The notes under the pieces were generated by a model, which was given only the letters and a program-made list of their open reading frames with translations, ran no database searches and was not told the DNA's origin. A program made the translations under genes and the position numbers. From NCBI GenBank assembly GCA_025765615.1, contig JAIVFJ010000005.1, positions 1 to 64,000 of the forward strand: DNA of 64,000 bases. The letters are read 5' to 3'. This stretch comes from Zopfochytrium polystomum. Taxonomy: Eukaryota > Chytridiomycota > Chytridiomycetes > Chytridiales > Chytridiaceae. Shown here one piece after another: positions 52,399 through 63,040 of the stretch. How positions within the stretch are numbered: position 1 is the first letter of the stretch; every line of letters starts with the position of its first letter.

Positions 52399-53288
52399 GT
52401 TGAACGTTGGGCAGGCTCTTTCAGCTAGCTGTGCTCAGCCGAGTGTGGTTTAATGCCGCATATCTGCGAGACATATCCGCAAGAGCAAAACAGTAAATAC
52501 TTGGTGCCGCCGCCGTTCCCGCGTCCGCATCGCGGGAAGAGAGAAAAGGAATAAAAAAATTTAAAAAAAGAAAAAAAAGAAAGAAAATTTTGATCCAACA
52601 TTTGATTCCTTCATGCAGATCTCCAGACTTGGGGTGCGGGCAGAGAAGCGGAAGCCGGGAGCGAGACACACTGTGGCGCCTCGTCCTTTGCCGCAAACAA
52701 CGCACAGCCAAGAAAGAAAAAGGGAAAGAGAAAGAAAATGGCACAGCCAACAACAGCCCTTTCTGGACGTATGCAACTCGCACGCGTCCTTTCCCCCCCC
52801 CCCCCCCCGACTCGGCGGCGACGAAAACGTCCTTCGCCAGCCAATTCAACCGGCTTCCACCACCCTGCCCCAATGGAAGGCAGCCCCTTCTCCCCCTCCC
52901 AGTAGTCTGCACTCACGATTTGTCAACGGGGGCTCTGGGGAGGGCTCACGGCTGAGATAGAAAAAGTCCAAACTGTGAATATACTGCAAAACTATAAATT
53001 TTTTTTTGTTTGTGTTTGCATCAGAGAGAACGCGGTGGCTACACAGCAAAAAAGAAAAGAAGGAACAGAAAAACCATGAAAAACAAAGGAGAAACAAAAA
53101 AAAGAAGTGAAAACGGGCCTTATGAAATACACACCCTCACCAAAAACACAACCCTCCGTCCTCGCACCCCGACTCATTCGGACTAGGCAAGCATCGCACC
53201 AGGCAAATGCGAGTACCCATAACAACCTCCCCCAACCCCCATCCGCACAAAGCCTTGCTCCAAAAAAAAAAAAACCAAAAAAAAACGT
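52179..53288. other. Intergenic between members 2 and 3
   Basis: A CT run lies near 52345-52395 and a C12 run near 52792-52808. Open frames are short and motif-free. Confidence 0.55.
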
Positions 53289-54568
53289 TTACTCGTCGCT
53301 GTACTCTTCGTCGTCGACGGCCTCTTCGTCGTCAACGGCCTCTTCGTCGTCGACGGCCTCCTCGTCGTCAACGGCTTCCTCGTCGTCAACGGCCTCTTCG
53401 TCCTCAACGGCCTCCTCATCGTCAACGGCCTCCTCGTCGTCAAGGGCCTCCTCGTCATCAACGGCCTCCTCGTCATCAACGGCTTCCTCGTCGTCAACGG
53501 CTTCCTCGTCGTCAACGGCCTCTTCGTCGTCAACGGCCTCTTCGTCGTCCACCGCCTCCTCGTCATCCACAGCTTCTTCGTCCTCCACCGCGCCCGCATA
53601 CCCTCCATAATCCTCGTACGCGCCGTACTCGTTGGCGCCGGCCGCCGCGTTCGCTGCGACCGCGGCGTCGTACGCGTCGTACGAGTCGGCGAGCTGGTCG
53701 GGGGTGGCGGCGACGCCCTGGTCGGCGGGAGCTGCTCCAAAACAAACGGGTTTGTTGTTGTTTTTGGTGTCGATTAGTTTTGGTGTGCAGTTCGGGGATG
53801 GGCGGGTCGCGTGAGGAAAGAAAGAGAGAGAAGAAAAGAAAAAAAATAGGAGGAGTACGGAGGAAAAAGGAGTACGTACGAGCGCCGCGGCCAAAGCCGC
53901 CGAAGCCGGCAAAGTTGCGGTGGTGCCCCCAGCCGCTGACGCCGGCAAATTGTGGCGGGCGGTGGCCGCCCATTGGCGCGCCCCCTTTTGGTGTGCAGGT
54001 AGTTGTTTTTTTTTTTGTTTTTTGTGTGCGTGGGTTATGTGTTGGTTTTAGGTTTTTGACCAAAGGGTGGGAAAAGAAGACCAGCGAGGCAGGAGCGGAC
54101 GACTTACATCCTAGATGAGGATACAAAGTTGGGTGGAGTGGGTTTGGGATGATGGTTGTGGCGGTGGTAGCAGTTGAACGTTGTTAGCAACAGGGTTACG
54201 AGTTTCGAAGTTTTGGCGCAGAAAGCAGCCCAAGCCCTCGGGCCTGCTACCCGCTCTTCTTGCGCAGCTTCTGTTTCCACACACCCTCCGAAAAGAGCGG
54301 GGCGTGCGCGCTCTCCTCCGTCAACCTTGCGTTCTGTCGTCGCTTTCCAGGAAGCTCCCTTCCGCCCTCTCTTTTTTATGGCCTGCAAATGCACGACTAC
54401 CACCGCTCCGCCGCCCCAAAAAAGAAAAGCTTACTCACCGTACCACCGCCGCCAGAGCGACGCGACCAGACCGGTCTGTGAATCGGCGGGGACTGCGGGG
54501 ATGGGCGCTGCGGCTGCGGACGAAGCCAGGACGGCGGCGGTGGAGAGGACGACGGCGAGGACGTGCAT
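53289..54568 (-). CDS. Secreted protein with a long EEAVDD repeat tail (family member 3)
   Basis: Three exons: 54568-54439, 53984-53880, 53731-53289 (225 aa), both introns phase 1. The acceptor of exon 3 could be three bases earlier. Exon 1 gives a signal peptide (MHVLAVVLSTAAVLASSAAA) and a pro-region ending SLWRRWYG. Exon 2 gives a short Gly/His/Phe-rich block (GGHRPPQFAGVSGWGHHRNF, then GFGGFGRGAR). Exon 3 gives an Ala/Asp/Tyr linker (ADSYDAYDAAVAANAAAGAN) and then about 15 near-perfect copies of the hexapeptide EEAVDD, ending EEYSDE. The repeat is also visible in DNA as an 18-base unit, so it grows by slippage or unequal exchange. Antisense frames over it read as Ser-rich text and are not genes. 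Confidence 0.8.
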
Positions 54569-55190
54569 TGTTTTTTTTTGGGCGAGGCTGTGTCGTGTGT
54601 GTGCTGTGTGAGCGTGTGCTGCGAGGGTGTGTGTAGTGGAGCGAGGGTGCGGGTTGCGGGCTGCCTGGGTGGGGCGAAGAGGGAAGAATTTGTTTTTCGG
54701 TTTGCAGCGGAACGGAGGGGATGGGATTAATAAGATGGCGGTGTGTATAGTGTAAGAGTGAGGGAGAGACAGCTGGGCCGTGGGCTGAGCCAAGGCTGCG
54801 CCGCAGGAATAACGGCGACTTGGCTACTGTGTTGACAGATGTGTCTCTCTTTTCCCTCTCTCTCTCTGTCTCTCTCTCTCTCGCTCTCTCTGGCCCCCAT
54901 AACGGCTGAGCCATTCATTACTGGTCGGGCGGAGACACAACGGCCTGGCACCAAGAAAAATATATAAAAATGCAAAAAAAAGCTCCCCAAAATAGGAAAC
55001 AACCAACTGCGTTTATCATTTTTTCTGGCGCTTGTTGCGCCGCCACAGTCGAATCCGCAGTCCCGCCCGACGCCGAACGGCAAATCTGTTTTTCTAATTG
55101 CTATTAGGGTTAGTTAATTTTTTAATCAATGATTTGTCACTCTCTGTCACTCACCTATCACTCACCTATTGCTCTCTCTCTCTTTGTTTC
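54569..55190. other. Upstream region of family member 3
   Basis: Pyrimidine-rich on the coding strand just before the ATG. A TATACA-like box lies near 54745, about 175 bases upstream. A GA/CT patch is at 54855-54895. Confidence 0.45.
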
Positions 55191-55194
55191 CTTC

Positions 55195-55480
55195 CACACA
55201 AGCAGGCGAAGGCTGCGATGGCGGCACTCAGTTTGCTTTGGTCAGGGCACAAGCAAGCAGTCTATTCATCGCTCTCTGCCTTTCTCCCTGTCTGCCTCTC
55301 TCCCTCTCTTCCACTCTCTCTTTTTTGTCTGTCGGTTGCTCTCTCTCTCTCTCCCGCTCTCCCTCTCGCCCGAGCTTCGTTGTTCACTCTCTACATGGCC
55401 TGCCTCAAGATGTATCGTGGCCTGCCACACTAAGTTCATTGTGGCCTGTCACTCTCCATTTAATCCTGTGACCCCTGCAC
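55195..55480. repeat. Interspersed repeat, copy 2
   Basis: Counterpart of 46890-47150: the same ordered blocks (GGCTGCGATGGCGGCACTCA, a CT-rich middle, TTCATTGTGGCCTGTCACTC) with extra CT expansion. Confidence 0.6.
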
Positions 55481-56843
55481 TCGATGACCAATACCCAAAC
55501 AGCCAAAGGTTAACGCTTTACCTTAAGTATCTTTTTTTTTTCGTTTGGCAAGTACTGCTTATAAGCCAACAGGCATCCCCTCGTCTGGATCGAATCAAAA
55601 AAAATCTTGGCAGCACTCGACGAATAAAATAAAGAATACAAGCGGCTTTGTATTCGCGGCATGCGCTCCGTGTCAATTTCTGCGGTGGAGCCTGCGGTCT
55701 TCTCGTCCTATTCTTCCCCTGCTGCAGGAGGGAATGACTGGGACAGCGGGCATTCATTTTTCTCGGTCGCTCCATAACCCTGTTAAAAACCACATGGGCG
55801 TCAGACCCCCAACCCCCAGAGCTTACCCCGTCAGTCGAGGGCGTACGTCCCTGCAACCACCTAGCCAGCCAAACCACACCACCGGCCAGCGCAAAACCAC
55901 CAAGGGGGGGGGAAAAAAAAGTCCACAACGTCCAATGTGTCACACATAGTTGCGGGGGCGGCCTACTTTTGACCTAAAAGCTTGTCCAACACGGGAGGCA
56001 CAGGGCGTGAGCGTGTCCGAGAAGTTGGACGACGGCTCATATCGGCCACGCTTCCACGATGCAAAGCCCAGTCCCCAACCCCAGCGGGTAAATGTGGAAG
56101 ACTGGCCCCCATGCCGTCCAAGCAGAAGAAAGTGATTTGGCGCCTGGTGGTTGTGCAGGAGCACCAAGCTCGGCACCAGGGTTTTTTCTCCTCCGTGCCC
56201 AAAGGGGATCGGGCAGGGGCCCCTCCACATCGGATACTTTAGTTTCTGCTGTTGTTGTGATGTTGTTGTTGTTGTTGTCCTTGCTGGTGTTTAGTTTGTT
56301 CGTCTGTCTATTTCCGGTCACGTTCCAAAACATGTCGGTGAACAAAATATTTATTCTTTACACCACACACTTGTACTCTTTATCTCCCGGATAAACGGGA
56401 GCGCGACCGGGATGTACTGTCCTCCCTTTCCCGCGGCATGCACCCGCTCTCCTTTTTTTTTTTTTTTTGGCAGCCCACGCGAGCCAAAAACGAGAGCGCG
56501 CCGTCCGTCGCGTGGTCAGCTTTGCTTTCTTTGTTACTAGCTGCTGCCAGGACGGGTCCCATGATCGGACTGGAAGGACTGCTGTGCGAGTCGGTGCGTG
56601 GAGAAAGAGCAGGCCAGAGAGAGGGTGCCTGCGTGACCAAGAGAGTCACGCGGGCCAAGAGAAGCAGTGAGGGACAGAGAGAGAGAGAGAGAGAGAAGAG
56701 ACAGTGGCACACACACACACATACACACAGAAAAGGCTCTGGATCCACCGATGCCACCAGCACTGTTATTGATAAATTCGTAAAAAACGAAAGCGAAAAA
56801 AAAAAAAGGCCTTCCACATCATCCAACAATCGAGGCACGACAA
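55481..56843. other. Intergenic upstream of DGAT2
   Basis: A 61-codon frame at 55950-56135 has no family. A TGT/GTT triplet run is near 56247-56280 and short GA and CA runs near 56670-56730. No gene is supported. Confidence 0.45.
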
Positions 56844-58140
56844 ATGATGGGGATGGCGACGGCCACGACCGTGAGCGCGGCGACCGCGACCACCACGACG
56901 GCGACCGCGACGGCGACAACCGCAAAGCAGAAGCAGCACTACACAAAGCCCACCCTCGTGCGCCGCCGCCAGACCTTCTCCGTCCTCGTATGGATGTTCA
57001 TGGCCCCCATCGCGGTGCTCCTGTTCTACTGGATCCTCACCACCCGCGCCCTCACGCCCTTTGCCCTCGCGTACCTCATCTTCATCGCCTTTGACACCGC
57101 GCCAGAGACCGGCGGCCGCAAGATCGGCTTCGTCCGGAGGCTGCCGCTGTGGTCCTGGTTCAGGGACTTTTTCCCAATGTCGCTCGTCAAGACCTGCCAC
57201 CTCGATCCGTCTGCAAACTACAGTTGCGTGGCGTCCCATCCCTCCCCTGACAACCTCGCCCCAGCACGTACACTTCCTCCCTTCCTTTCCCCGCTCACTT
57301 CCTCGCGCAAAAGATCTTTCGACTCATCGCACCCCCATTTCACCCAGTCTTCCTGTACCACCCCCACGGCATCATCAGCCTCGGAGCCTTCATCAACTTT
57401 GGGACGGACGCCAGCCACTTTTCGCGGCTCTTCCCGGGAATCGACCTCCGCCTGCTGACTCTAAACACCAACTTCCGCCTTCCGTTTTTCCGCGAGGTGC
57501 TGCTGTCGCTTGGGATCTGCTCGGTGAGCCGGCAGTCGTGCCAGAACGTGCTGAGCAAGGGCCCGGGGAACTCGATCATGATTGTGCCGGGCGGGGCCGC
57601 GGAGGCGCTGTACGCTTTTCCGGGGACGCTCGACTTGGTGCTGAAGCGTCGGATGGGGTTTGTCAAGCTCGCACTCAGGCACGGCGCGGCGTTGGTGCCC
57701 GTCGTCTCGTTTGGCGAGAACGGTATGGCATGGTGTGGGGAAGTGACTGCCGCGGGCTGTCTTCGTTTTTTTGGCGCCCACTCACACATTGGCCTCCATC
57801 CCACACCTGACACACAGACCTCTGGAACCAAGTGCCGAACCCGAAAGGCTCGACGATCCGCACCATCCAAGAAACCTTCCAGCGGTACGCGTCCTTCTCG
57901 CCGCCGCTGCTCTTTGGGCGGGGAATCTTTAGCCCGTTCTCGTGGGGTTTTGTGCCGTTCAGGACGCCGGTGGTTTCGGTCGTCGGGAAGCCGATCCCGT
58001 GCCAGCGAGTGCCCAACCCGACCGACGAGCAGGTCAGGGACCTGCACCAGCGGTACATGGACGCCGTGAAGGCGCTCTTTGAGGAGCACCAGGACAAGTA
58101 CGGCGCAAAGGTCAAGAACGGGCTTCGCTTTGTTGAGTGA
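56844..58140 (+). CDS. DGAT2: Diacylglycerol O-acyltransferase 2 (DGAT2 family)
   Basis: Three exons in phase: 56844-57222, 57348-57722, 57818-58140 (358 aa). It transfers an acyl group from acyl-CoA to diacylglycerol, the last step of triacylglycerol synthesis, at the ER and lipid droplets. An Ala/Thr-rich N-terminus is followed by a hydrophobic hairpin (VLVWMFMAPIAVLLFYWIL and ALTPFALAYLIFIAFD, residues about 46-86). The catalytic YHPHG motif (His131-Gly134) is restored exactly across intron 1. Further family blocks are NTNFRLPFFREVLLSLG, MIVPGGAAEALYAFPGT, RRMGFVKLALRHGAALVPV, SFGEND and the C-terminal VVGKPIPCQRVPNPTDEQV. Length matches the family. Storage lipid fuels swimming zoospores, which suits the inferred host. 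Intron 1 has an unusual GTTGCG donor. Confidence 0.96.
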
Positions 58141-58683
58141 AAACCCAACAAAAAACAAAAAAAAAAAAAAAAAAAAAAAAACGAAACAAGAACACCACAG
58201 CTGCCATATCTGTCGCCCGGTTTACGCGCCGTCTACGCGAAACTCGATGATTAGCAAGAACCCTCTCTCTCTCCCAACCTCAAACCTTTAATCTTTATCC
58301 TCCTTTTTTTTTTTTTTTTTTTCTTTTTTTCGCTCGGTTTGATTCTCCTGTCATCTGCTGCGTTGCGTTCCTTCCTCTTTTTTTTCTTACTTTTTCTTCC
58401 TTCCTCTCCATTAGCTCGTCTTATGTCTTCCTTTGGTCCTGTTGCCTGCAAACTTTGCTGATCTCATTACGATCATTTTTGATTGCACACCCCCGCTTCA
58501 ACGCAGAAACAAAAAAAAGATGGATCACTTTCGCTTTATCGCCTTGATCCGCCTTTCAACCCGAACCTCTTATTCTTGCTTTGCTTGGTTATCGCTGCAT
58601 CGAGCTGACTCTGGCGCAAATACATGTTGGATTAGCGGAGAAACTTACGGAACATGTCGAGAAAATGAAACTTCAAAAGCAGA
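58141..58683. other. DGAT2 3' flank
   Basis: A23-type and T-rich tracts (58158-58181, 58303-58330). No gene. Confidence 0.55.
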
Positions 58684-58755
58684 GCTGTATTCGTATAGTG
58701 GTTAGTACGCCTCGTTGTGGCCGAGGAAACGGTGGTTCGATTCCACCATACAGCA
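58684..58755 (+). tRNA. tRNA-His (anticodon GUG)
   Basis: A full cloverleaf of 72 nt: acceptor GCTGTAT/ATACAGC (7 of 7 pairs), D-arm GTA...TAC around the A box TAGTGGTTAG, anticodon stem CCTCG/CGAGG with loop TTGTGGC (anticodon GTG), T-arm GGTGG/CCACC with loop TTCGATT, discriminator A. The base before the 5' end is A, so the G-1 of mature tRNA-His would have to be added by Thg1. No CCA is encoded, no intron is present, and no run of four T follows within 60 bases. Confidence 0.95.
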
Positions 58756-59834
58756 GAAGTATATTATGCTGTGATCTGACAAGGCAGCGTTAGGAAGTTA
58801 CGCGGCGATGCCAACATCCACGTGCATCGTGGATTGTTCTTACCATCGATCTTCCCCACTCTCACAAAGGATTGGCACTTTATCCTGATCATTCTTAATC
58901 GTAACCAAACCGCAGCAGCAAACGGCGTAACTGTAACTGAAACACAACCGCAAATACAAAAAGAAAAAAAAAGCTTTATCTGCAGAACAGCTCAACCGTT
59001 AACCGAGCCAATTTGTTAATCTTATGGTAACTATATTCTAACCGCACACTGGTTAAGAAATTTTTCCTTGTTCCGAACCACGATAAGCTCAGATTGCGGA
59101 TATAGCCGAGAACTCTCACGGGTCTAGATCTTTCACGATGGGGGCCCGCTTTCCCACGACCCTCCTAATGGCAGTACTTTTTTTTAAACACAATTTAAGA
59201 CTGGACGGCGCAAACCACCAAAATGATTGCTTGGACCAAACCGGCCCCAGTCGGAATTTTTTTTTTTTTTATTGCGCACTCATTCCAACACGTTTGGATA
59301 GTTGCACGCCCTGGTGGGGCTCCAGCAACGGTACCCGTCTGATAGAACATGCACTTGATTCGATAATCCGGAACGGCGTTGCTGCTCCGCTTTGAAAAGA
59401 AAAAAAAGTTCTTTTAAGGAGCCCTCTTTTCTTTTGTTTTTTTCTCCTTTTTTTTTTTTTTTTTTTTTTTTGGCGACTTTCAATTTCGTCGGGGGCTGAG
59501 AGGGATTTCAGTGGGTGTTGAAAGTAGACACGCGGGGCAACCCCACCGCACCGTATCCTCAGCCGCGGCCGATCCGTACCACCTTTTGCCGGGGTCGTCG
59601 GGAGAGGTTGAGGGGGAGGAGATGGGCTATGATACCGGAGAGTTGAAACGGTGAAAGTACGGGGATTCTTGTTGGTCGTAAGCGGGGGAGAGAGGGGAAT
59701 GGAGCGTGGGGCAAACAAACGGGAGGGGAAGATCAACACCGGGGATAACGCAACGGCCAGTGTTCCATTCCTGATTTCCTAATCCACTTTCTGAAACGCC
59801 TTGTTTTTTTTTTCTCACCAATCCGAGCAAAGCT

Positions 59835-59870
<36 letters not shown>

Positions 59871-60089
59871 ACTGTCCAACATTGGGCGAAATGCACTGTA
59901 TATTGAAACTAAACGGGCAACGCAAGCGACAGAAGCAAAAAAAAAATACCAAGTATAATCGGGAAAGGGGGGGGGAAGCGCTATCGACACAGGAGAGTAG
60001 TTGAAAAAGGAAAGCGAGATGGTGAGTGGTTGGAGGTTGGGTGCATTGTAAAGGATGGTGAACACAGGCAGGGGGCAAGATAGATTTCT
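58756..60089. other. Intergenic after the tRNA gene
   Basis: T tracts at 59256-59269 and 59449-59471 and an A31-type run near 59836-59866. The open frames are interrupted by these tracts and carry no motif. Confidence 0.5.
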
Positions 60090-60765
60090 TCACTCGTCGC
60101 TGCCGTCCGCCTCTTCGACGTCGAAAGCGTCGTCCTCGTCAACGGCGTCGTCCTCGTCGAACGCATCGTCCTCGTCCAAGGCGTCGCCGCCGTCGGCAAA
60201 CACCTCGTCGTCCTCGAACAAGTCGTCGTCGCCAAGCACGTCGTCGTCGTCAAACAAGTCGTCCTCTTCGACCAGGCCTTGCTGGCCGCCGCTGTCGTCG
60301 CCGCCGCCGTTGTCTGTCGCGCGAAGGGAGTGAGCGTGGCGAGTTGAGTGAGTGGTCAAAAAAAAAAAAAAAAAAAACTCTAAAAACAAACCTTGGCCGC
60401 CGCGCTGCCGCCATCCACGACCGCCCCCGCCGCCTCCACCATAGCGACGCGGACCGCCGCCACCGCCGCCGCCGCCGCCGTAGCCGCGACCTGTTTTTTT
60501 TTGTGCGGTGGTGGGCAGTGGGTTGGAGGTAAGGGAGCAAAGAGGTGGGGACGGGTTAGTGTTTGGATGCAAAAAAAAAAGGATGGTGGGGCGAGGTGAA
60601 AAGTGGAGGAAGTAGTGGGAAGGGGTTCCTTGAAGCAAGGCGACATTTACCACGACGCTGCAGGGCGAGGCCGTGCTGCGAGTTAGGGACGGGAGCGGCG
60701 ACGGAGAGGGCTGCGGTGGCCGCGAGCAGGGAGGAGAGGAGGAGGAGGGTGGCGGAGAGCCGCAT
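60090..60765 (-). CDS. Secreted Gly/Arg-rich protein with acidic tail (family member 4)
   Basis: Three exons: 60765-60651, 60490-60392, 60313-60090 (145 aa), both introns phase 1. Exon 1 gives a signal peptide (MRLSATLLLLSSLLAATAAL) and a pro-region ending LALQRRG. Exon 2 gives a basic Gly-rich block (GRGYGGGGGGGGGPRRYGGG, then GRGWRQRGGQ). Exon 3 gives a short Gly/Gln linker and an Asp/Glu tail of DLFDDDDVLGDD and DEDDAFDEDDAV type, ending GSDE. Exon plan and phases are the same as in members 1-3. The basic block uses Arg/Gly here where member 1 uses Lys/His. Confidence 0.8.
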
Positions 60766-60934
60766 CTTGGGGGCGTCAGTGAGGTGGGTTTGAGGAGGCT
60801 GAGCGAGGTGGGTTTTTGGAGGGACGGGCGGGCGGGCGGGCGGTTGTGAGTTGCTTTTTTTTTCTTCTTGTTTTGTTTGTGTGTTGTGGAGGGGAGGGGG
60901 GTTTTGGTTTTGTGCCAAGAACAAAGGCTCTCCT

Positions 60935-60942
60935 TATTTATA
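60935..60942 (-). promoter_or_regulatory. TATA box of family member 4
   Basis: TATAAATA on the minus strand, 170 bases before the ATG. Confidence 0.5.
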
Positions 60943-60950
60943 TAATTTTG

Positions 60951-60998
60951 GGAGAGAGAGAGAGAGAGAGAGAGAGGGCGTGTTCTTCTCTCTGTCTG

Positions 60999-61047
<49 letters not shown>
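60951..61047. repeat. (GA)n followed by (CT)n
   Basis: A GA run (60951-60977) and, after about 25 bases, a CT run (61001-61047) form a potential imperfect hairpin. Confidence 0.85.
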
Positions 61048-61049
<2 letters not shown>

Positions 61050-61870
61050 CCCTGTCTGCCTGCAGCAGGGACTGATTCTTTTCTCCTCTTCCATACGGTC
61101 TGTCTTCCTCGCAGGTCTTGGCGTTCGGCGCACGCAATTATCACTTTTTCTTTTTTTTTTTTTTTGACCTGTTTATTATTTATTTATTTATTTATGTGCA
61201 TGGTGGTGGTGGGCAGTTGAGAAAGAAGAAGAGAGAGGACAAAGAAAGGGACAGAGACAACTGGCTGCAGTAGTGGGGGCAGCAAGGTGTCTATATCTCC
61301 AGCGTAAACAAATACTGAGAGACACATCCGCAAGAAGGTCAGAGTCACAGTCGAAAGTGAAGTGTCTCTTTGTTTACCTACCTCGCAGGTGTTTCATGTT
61401 TCACATCCCCGCTCTCTCACTCATGGTCCTCCCCGACAAAAAAAAAAAAAAAAAGAAAAAAAGAAAAAGAAGAATAGGAACAAGAGTCGACCGACCAATC
61501 ATGCAATAACACAAGTTCTCAACCACACCCTCACGGATGGACTCCTAGTAGCCCATGCTACACCGTACAACAACGATCCGTCGTCCTTCGACATGACATC
61601 CCGGCAACCCTTTCCTCACAAACAGTCAAGGATGTGGATGGGATCCACCCTCTCCGTCACCCCCACCCCCTCCCATAATCCTCGAAATATAAGGGGGGGG
61701 GGTATGTACCTCCCAACTATTATTTGTGAAATAAACCTTAAAACTAAGCGGGGAGATGGGAGATAAGGTATAGACGGTCGCAAGCTGGGGGGGAACGGAA
61801 GAGATCTGGGAACGGGGGAAGTACCGAATAAAAGAATGAAACACGGGAGAAGGGGATGAAACCGGCCCCC
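61048..61870. other. Intergenic before the cyclin gene
   Basis: T14 and A15 tracts near 61149-61163 and 61439-61455. No gene. Confidence 0.5.
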
Positions 61871-61958
61871 TCACACCCCGATTCCACTGCCCTCTTGCTC
61901 CTCCACCTCCTCCTCCTCCCAATCTCCCCGACGCCGCTTCCGCCGCGCGTACCCGTCG

Positions 61959-61991
<33 letters not shown>

Positions 61992-63040
61992 GGGCCGCGC
62001 CAACGTTTGCCCACGCCGCCGCCGCGGGAGCCCGGCGCGGACGCCGCGGGCGACGCGGCGGTGGCGGGCGGCGACGGTGGCGCGTCGCCGTGTTGGTCGC
62101 CATCTTCGCCGTCGTCGTCTTCTTCGTCGTCATCGGCGTCACTGTCGTCGCCGTCGCGCCGCCGCCGCACCCCACCAGGCTTCCCCGCGTGCGGCAGCGG
62201 CAGCGGCCGGACGCCTACCCCGACCTCCGCCCCCAGCCTCGCCGCCGCCGCCGCCGCGGCCGTGGCAGCCGCGGACGTGACAGCGCGCCTGACGACGACG
62301 GCGCAGAACCTGCGAAAGGCGCCGCCGACGGCGGGGTCGACAGCGAGGGAGAATCCGAGGAGGCGGAGGAGGGTCCATTCTGCGTGGGCGACGTGCCGCG
62401 GGGAGAGCTGCCGCTGGGCGATGGCGGCCCAGGCGGCGGGCGGGTGCGGCCGGTCATCGAGGTACTTTGTGGCGAGGGAGAGGGCGGCAAGGAACGCGGT
62501 CGCCGGCGTCAGGTGGGGGTGCTCGTTTGTAGTGGAGAGGGTTGTGGCGGCGGCGGCGGCGGGGAGGCGCGAGGGTTGCGGCGGAGAGCTGGGGAAGGAG
62601 GAGGAGGAGGAGGAGGAGGAAGAGGAGGAGGTGGGGCGTTGCGGGGGCGGGGTAGGCAGGGTGCTGCGGCCATCCTCGTCGTCGTCGTTGTCGTTGTCGT
62701 TGGGGTAGGTGTTTTTTGCCTTTGTGGTGGTGGTGTTCGCGGGGTTGTTGTTGTGGGTGGCGGCGACGAGCTGGGTCTGCAGGCGGACGAGGTAGAAGAG
62801 GGCTAGCTGGAGCGGGTAGAAGCTGCAGCGGGAGCGGAGGAGCAGGCCGTGTATCAAGTCGTGCAGATCGCGCCTGGAGAGCTGCGGCGGCGGCGGCGGT
62901 GGTGGATCGGGCGCGGCCGCCCGTTCGGGAAGGGAAGGATGGCTGTGGCGTCGGCAAGGGGACGCCGGATCGTGACCGGCGGACGGTGAAGCACCGGTGG
63001 TGGTGCAGGTGGACGTGGATGTGGATGTTGCGGGGCGACC
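61871..63040 (-). CDS. Pho80/Pcl-type cyclin; 5' end unresolved
   Basis: The frame is open from a TAG at 63041 to the stop at 61871. The cyclin box is recognisable: DLIHGLLLRSRCSFYPLQLA, LFYLVRLQTQL, LTPATAFLAALSLATKYLDD, then SPRHVAHAEWTLLRLLGFSL. This is the helix pattern of Pho80/Pcl cyclins, which activate Pho85-type kinases in nutrient and cell-cycle control. An Asn/Asp/Ser-rich insert of about 75 residues splits helices 2 and 3, where yeast relatives have a short loop. The C-terminal 150 residues are low-complexity Ala/Asp/Arg with a basic KRKR-type patch (YARRKRRRGD). No ATG occurs upstream of the box in this frame, so at least one 5' exon is missing from the model. A candidate is the frame starting at 63602. 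Confidence 0.75.

Noticed and set aside
53107..53610. Plus-strand frame of repeated TASSSS text
   Set aside because: It is the antisense of the EEAVDD repeat of secreted family member 3; the minus-strand gene has a signal peptide and splice-consistent exons.
55950..56135. 61-codon frame as a gene
   Set aside because: No motif, no splice continuation and repeat-rich surroundings.
60090..60110. ER-retention signal at the acidic C-termini of the secreted family
   Set aside because: Ends are SDE, DEE or DDE without the final Leu required for HDEL/KDEL-type retrieval.
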